Below, in pieces: positions 1 through 10,072 of a stretch of DNA of 10,072 bases. The stretch's first letter is position 1, and each line of letters opens with the position of its first letter. The notes beneath the pieces are model-generated. The model did not search any database. It was not told the DNA's origin and saw only the letters and a program-made list of their open reading frames with translations. Made by a program: the position numbers and the translations under genes. This DNA is from an uncultured Prosthecobacter sp. (GTDB lineage Bacteria; Verrucomicrobiota; Verrucomicrobiia; Verrucomicrobiales; Verrucomicrobiaceae): positions 1 to 10,072 of the forward strand of contig CANNUR010000097.1 of the NCBI GenBank assembly GCA_947523045.1, read 5' to 3'.

Positions 1-2112
<2,112 letters not shown>

Positions 2113-2258
2113 AAGGGGTCGCCAAGAAGGCACGCGCGGCGCGTTGCGCAACCCTGGAGATTGGGCGGGGGCGGGGCGGAAAAAACCTCTGGCATCCGGC
2201 CCGCGGCCGTTCTATCTGGACATGGCCACGGCCGTGCCGTGCGCCCAAACCCCAGGCT
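2113..2258. promoter_or_regulatory. Divergent intergenic region between leuS and the TPR-AAA+ gene
   Basis: These 146 bases separate two genes transcribed away from each other, so they must hold both promoters unless leuS has a distant one. I see no convincing -35/-10 pair or LexA-type box. Visible structure: a G-rich tract around 2164-2178 followed by an A6 run, and a perfect 10-bp palindrome CACGGCCGTG (2227-2236), 22 bases before the rightward start. Neither start codon has a clear Shine-Dalgarno sequence. The role is inferred from gene orientation only. Confidence 0.4.
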
Positions 2259-3686
2259 ATGTCATCCCTCCAGGCCATCCGCGACGCCCTGAAGCAGTCG
2301 CCCGACAACGTCTCGCTGCTCCTGCTCCACGGCCACGCCTGCCTGGACCAGCTCCAGCTCGACGAGGCACGCAGTGCCTTCGAGCGTGTTTTGTCGCTGG
2401 ATCCCGGTCATGCCGACGCCCAGATCGGGGTGGCGCGGGTGCTGTTCCTGCAGGGCGATGCCTCCGGAGCCGCCGTGCGTGCCGAACGCGTCCTGCTCCA
2501 GGAACCCGACCACGCGCAGGCCCACCTGCTGCTCTGCCGGGTCTACCTGAGCGAGAACGACCGCGTCAAGGCCGTCGAACACTTCGACCGCGCCGCCCAG
2601 CTCGACGGCAGTGTCGCCGATCCCGCCCTCGAGAAGGAACTCGGCCGCAGCGCCCGCGAGGCCCGTCGCGCCTCCCCCGCCCCGTCCCTGCCGGAACTGC
2701 CCGGCCTGGCCGACTTCAGTGATGATGCGGAAGGCGGCGCTGAGGCCTACGAGGATCCCTTCGATGAGCCACCCTATGACTGGCGTCCCGAGACCTTCTA
2801 CGCGCCCGGCGACCCCCAGCGCTTTGGCACCAGCTTCGCCGATGTCGGCGGCATGGAAGCCCTGAAGGAGGAGATCCGCCTGAAGATCACCTACCCGCTG
2901 CAGTTCCCGGACCTGTACAAAGCCTACGGCCGCGGCACCGGTGGCGGCATCCTCATCTATGGCCCGCCCGGCTGCGGCAAGACCCTCATGCTGCGCGCCG
3001 TCGCCGGCGAGGTGCCCTGCAATTACCTGTCGGTCGGCCTGCATGAGATCTTCGATCCCTACTTCGGCAGCACCGAGCGCAACCTGCACCAGATCTTCGA
3101 GACCGCCCGCGCCAACGCGCCCTGCGTGCTGGTGTTCGACGACCTCGACTCGCTCGCCCAGGACCGACGCCACGTCCGCGAAAGCCAGATGCGCAACCTG
3201 GTGAACCAATTCCTGCATGAAATGGACGGCCTGCGCGACAACCCGCGCGTGCTGGTCATCGGCGCCACCAACCAGCCCTGGCAGATCGACCCCGCCTTCC
3301 GTCGCCCGGGCCGCTTCGACCAGGCCATCTTCGTGCCGCCGCCCGATGCCGCCGCCCGTGCCGAGATCATCTCCCTGCAGGCCCGCGGCAAACCGATCTC
3401 GAACCTCGACGTGCCGGCCCTGGTCGCCGCCACCGAAGGCTTCTCCGGGGCCGACCTCGAATGGGTGTTCAGTCGCGCCGCCGAGATGACCCTCTCCGCC
3501 GCCATCCACAGCGGTCAGGCCGTGCCGATCCCGATGGACCTGCTGCTCAACGTCGCCCGCGGTCACGCGCCGACAACCCAGTCCTGGTTCGAAGGCGCCC
3601 GCAGCCACGCCACCCAGTCGGCCCCCGACGGCTACTTCAACGAGGTCCGCAAGTTCCTCGGCGTGCCCTCGCCCAAGGAACGGTAG
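2259..3686 (+). CDS. TPR-repeat AAA+ ATPase (CDC48/26S-subunit-like)
   Basis: Predicted 475-aa cytoplasmic ATPase. Residues about 17-119 form three tetratricopeptide-type helix pairs (each closing on LDPGH, QEPDH or LDGS), a protein-binding scaffold. An acidic linker (about 150-175) follows, then one classical AAA module: entry motif FADVGGMEALKEEI (193-206), Walker A GPPGCGKT (235-242), possible pore loop YFG (268-270), Walker B VLVFDD (290-295), sensor 1 Asn338 in GATNQP, arginine fingers in FRRPGR (Arg349, Arg352) and the sensor-2 region GFSGADL (394-400). It ends in a C-terminal segment SWFEGAR...YFNEVRKFLGV. The family remodels or unfolds proteins as hexamers; no protease domain or membrane segment is present, so the client is unknown. 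Oddity: the usual Walker B Glu is Asp295. uvrA follows on the same strand after a repeat-rich gap. The start is the ATG just ahead of the first TPR; no clear Shine-Dalgarno sequence is seen. Confidence 0.93.
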   Translation: MSSLQAIRDALKQSPDNVSLLLLHGHACLDQLQLDEARSAFERVLSLDPGHADAQIGVARVLFLQGDASGAAVRAERVLLQEPDHAQAHLLLCRVYLSENDRVKAVEHFDRAAQLDGSVADPALEKELGRSAREARRASPAPSLPELPGLADFSDDAEGGAEAYEDPFDEPPYDWRPETFYAPGDPQRFGTSFADVGGMEALKEEIRLKITYPLQFPDLYKAYGRGTGGGILIYGPPGCGKTLMLRAVAGEVPCNYLSVGLHEIFDPYFGSTERNLHQIFETARANAPCVLVFDDLDSLAQDRRHVRESQMRNLVNQFLHEMDGLRDNPRVLVIGATNQPWQIDPAFRRPGRFDQAIFVPPPDAAARAEIISLQARGKPISNLDVPALVAATEGFSGADLEWVFSRAAEMTLSAAIHSGQAVPIPMDLLLNVARGHAPTTQSWFEGARSHATQSAPDGYFNEVRKFLGVPSPKER

Positions 3687-3696
3687 GAGGTGGGGT

Positions 3697-3788
3697 GGGC
3701 TGTCCCAGCCCGCCGTGTATCACCCGGTAGGGACGCGCTGCGTCGCGTCCGACTTCCGTAGGCGGGCTTGGGCACACGTCCGACTTCC
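3697..3788. repeat. Composite intergenic palindromic repeat (REP-like)
   Basis: The gap between the ATPase and uvrA holds nested repeats. GGGCTG (3697-3702) and CAGCCC (3706-3711) form a tight hairpin just after the stop codon. CCCAGCCCGCC (3704-3714) also pairs with GGCGGGCT-T-GGG (3761-3772), an 11-bp stem with one bulged base. This encloses a further hairpin, GGACGCG (3731-3737) with CGCGTCC (3744-3750). The 12-mer CGTCCGACTTCC occurs twice (3746-3757 and 3777-3788). A perfect GCGGAATTCCGC palindrome follows at 3791-3802. This looks like a cluster of dispersed palindromic elements and could attenuate or end transcription from the upstream gene. No T-run follows, so I do not call it a standard terminator. 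No SOS box is visible before uvrA. Confidence 0.6.
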
Positions 3789-3848
3789 CTGCGGAATTCC
3801 GCGCGCTCGCTTGCGCAGCGGCCGCGTATCTCCAGGTTCCCTTGCCCC

Positions 3849-9506
<5,658 letters not shown>

Positions 9507-9509
9507 GGA

Positions 9510-9587
9510 GGACTCACGCAAGACGCCAAGGGAGGAGAAGATAGCGGCCCTCTTCGTGGCTTTGCGCCTTGGCGTGAGACCCTTTTC
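9510..9587 (+). terminator. Long imperfect inverted repeat with T-tract downstream of uvrA
   Basis: Four bases after the uvrA stop codon, CTCACGC (9513-9519) pairs with GCGTGAG (9572-9578), and GCCAAGG (9525-9531) pairs with CCTTGGC (9567-9573). The left arm carries about six extra bases between the blocks, so the two stems share bases and compete at the right arm. The right arm is followed by CCCTTTTCC. Position between convergent genes and the T-tract fit a terminator. The sequence type (CTCACGCAAGACG...GCGTGAGAC) also resembles interspersed palindromes that I recall from several bacterial phyla, so it may be a mobile repeat doing this job. Confidence 0.5.
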
Positions 9588-9614
9588 CGTCTGCCTCCAT
9601 GGCAAGCCACGGCA

Positions 9615-9626
9615 CCTGCGCGCAGG
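9615..9626. repeat. Perfect 12-bp GC palindrome between convergent genes
   Basis: CCTGCGCGCAGG lies 19 bases beyond the stop codon of the leftward membrane-protein gene. It could form a short strong hairpin in either transcript. No U-run follows on the minus strand, so termination is only a possibility. Confidence 0.35.
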
Positions 9627-9645
9627 CGGCCTTCATCATGAACAA

Positions 9646-9966
9646 TCAAAACACTTGATTCAGGAAGATGAGGAGCAAGCCGATTATCAGGTAACCTGCG
9701 AAGAAGGCGACGGGCCAGAACAAGATGCGGATCAAGCTGGAAATCGAGGCAAGACGAGCGGCCAAATAGCTCGTGAGCACAAAAGAGAATCCCGCTGCTG
9801 GAAACGCCAAAGAGCGGTTCGAATAAGTCGTGCTGTCCACATGACTGTCATGGTAAATCATGTGTGCAGTATAGATTGCAAGCAGCACAAAGATGCTGAT
9901 GCAAATTACTTCGAGAACCCAGTCTCGCCGCACATCAGGTCTTAACCTGCTCAAAGGCCGTTGCAT
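9646..9966 (-). CDS. Small hypothetical membrane protein, three predicted helices
   Basis: I do not recognise this 106-aa protein. It starts at ATG 9966-9964 and stops at TGA 9648-9646. A basic N-terminus (RPLSRLRPDVRR, residues 3-14) precedes three hydrophobic spans: about 16-38 (WVLEVICISIFVLLAIYTAH), about 52-75 (SLAFPAAGFSFVLTSYLAAR) and about 78-103 (ending GYLIIGLLLIFL). This fits an inner-membrane protein with its N-terminus in the cytoplasm. No cysteine pairs, charged intramembrane motifs or enzymatic signatures are visible. The ordered basic-then-hydrophobic pattern and mixed codon use (ATT, TTT, AAT, GTA) make it more credible than the GC-rich shadow frames nearby. The DNA is clearly less GC-rich than uvrA or leuS, which suggests separate acquisition or relaxed selection. 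The Shine-Dalgarno sequence is weak. It is convergent with uvrA. Confidence 0.62.
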   Translation of the reverse strand: MQRPLSRLRPDVRRDWVLEVICISIFVLLAIYTAHMIYHDSHVDSTTYSNRSLAFPAAGFSFVLTSYLAARLASISSLIRILFWPVAFFAGYLIIGLLLIFLNQVF

Positions 9967-10037
9967 CGCTTGTTGTGGTTAGCCGAACTGTATCATTCAG
10001 CCGTGCGTCCGAACCGTTCTGACACACAGAGGCTTGC
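9967..10037. promoter_or_regulatory. Short spacer upstream of the membrane-protein gene
   Basis: These 71 bases lie upstream of the leftward small gene and, if the right-edge start is real, upstream of a divergent gene too. CCGAAC occurs twice (9983-9988 and 10010-10015). I see no convincing promoter pair or operator. Confidence 0.25.
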
Positions 10038-10072
10038 ATGACACCCCCCGGATGGGCCGACGTCGTTCCCGG
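10038..10072 (+). CDS. Possible start of a rightward gene, cut by window edge
   Basis: ATG 10038 is preceded at good spacing by AGAGG (10028-10032), the best ribosome-binding-like sequence in the window. It opens a frame reading MTPPGWADVVP to the edge. Base composition returns to the GC-rich style of the main genes. Eleven residues are too few to assign a function or prove coding. Confidence 0.33.
   Translation, partial: MTPPGWADVVP

Noticed and set aside
3768..3848. uvrA starting at TTG 3768
   Set aside because: The 27 added residues lie within intergenic repeats and show no family similarity; ATG 3849 fits better.
3687..3848. SOS (LexA) box before uvrA
   Set aside because: No CTGT-N8-ACAG or similar paired half-sites are visible.
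9955..10020. Integron attC-like site beside the small membrane-protein gene
   Set aside because: On the minus strand GGCTAACCACAACAAGCG recalls attC ends, but no matching partner core or long stem is present.

Overview
The window is high-GC bacterial DNA carrying three large, well-supported genes, one small probable gene and a possible partial gene at the right edge. The lineage is inferred from the proteins. The leucyl-tRNA synthetase is the short type with a [10 protein letters not shown] signature and no leucine-specific insertion, unlike the proteobacterial HMGHVRNY type. The UvrA is double-length (about 1885 aa). Together with dense GC-rich intergenic palindromes, this points to the Planctomycetota-Verrucomicrobiota group, most likely an Opitutaceae-like verrucomicrobium. 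That is an inference (about 50-60% sure); no database was searched.

Layout, left to right. (1) 1-2112, minus strand: leuS, cut by the left edge after codon 704. The frame is open throughout, but the protein carries two low-complexity in-frame inserts whose DNA is repetitive or palindromic. (2) 2113-2258: a divergent intergenic region shared by leuS and the next gene. (3) 2259-3686, plus strand: an ATPase with N-terminal TPR repeats and one AAA+ module. (4) 3687-3848: a short intergenic region packed with inverted and direct repeats. (5) 3849-9506, plus strand: a giant uvrA encoding two complete UvrA-like units in one chain, with four ABC ATPase sites and four zinc modules. (6) 9507-9645: a convergent intergenic region with a long imperfect inverted repeat that may end transcription. 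(7) 9646-9966, minus strand: a small three-helix membrane protein in DNA visibly less GC-rich than the rest. (8) 9967-10072: a short divergent spacer and a possible start of a rightward gene.

Function. leuS supplies charged leucyl-tRNA. UvrA recognises bulky DNA damage and loads UvrB in nucleotide excision repair. The TPR-AAA+ protein has the parts expected of a substrate-remodelling or threading ATPase; its partner is unknown. It lies on the same strand as uvrA, but the 162-bp repeat-rich gap argues against assuming a tight operon. The most interesting points are the asymmetric single-chain double UvrA (second copy without the usual insertion domain, fourth ATPase site with Glu-Glu in Walker B) and the two small repeat-derived inserts inside the essential leuS reading frame.
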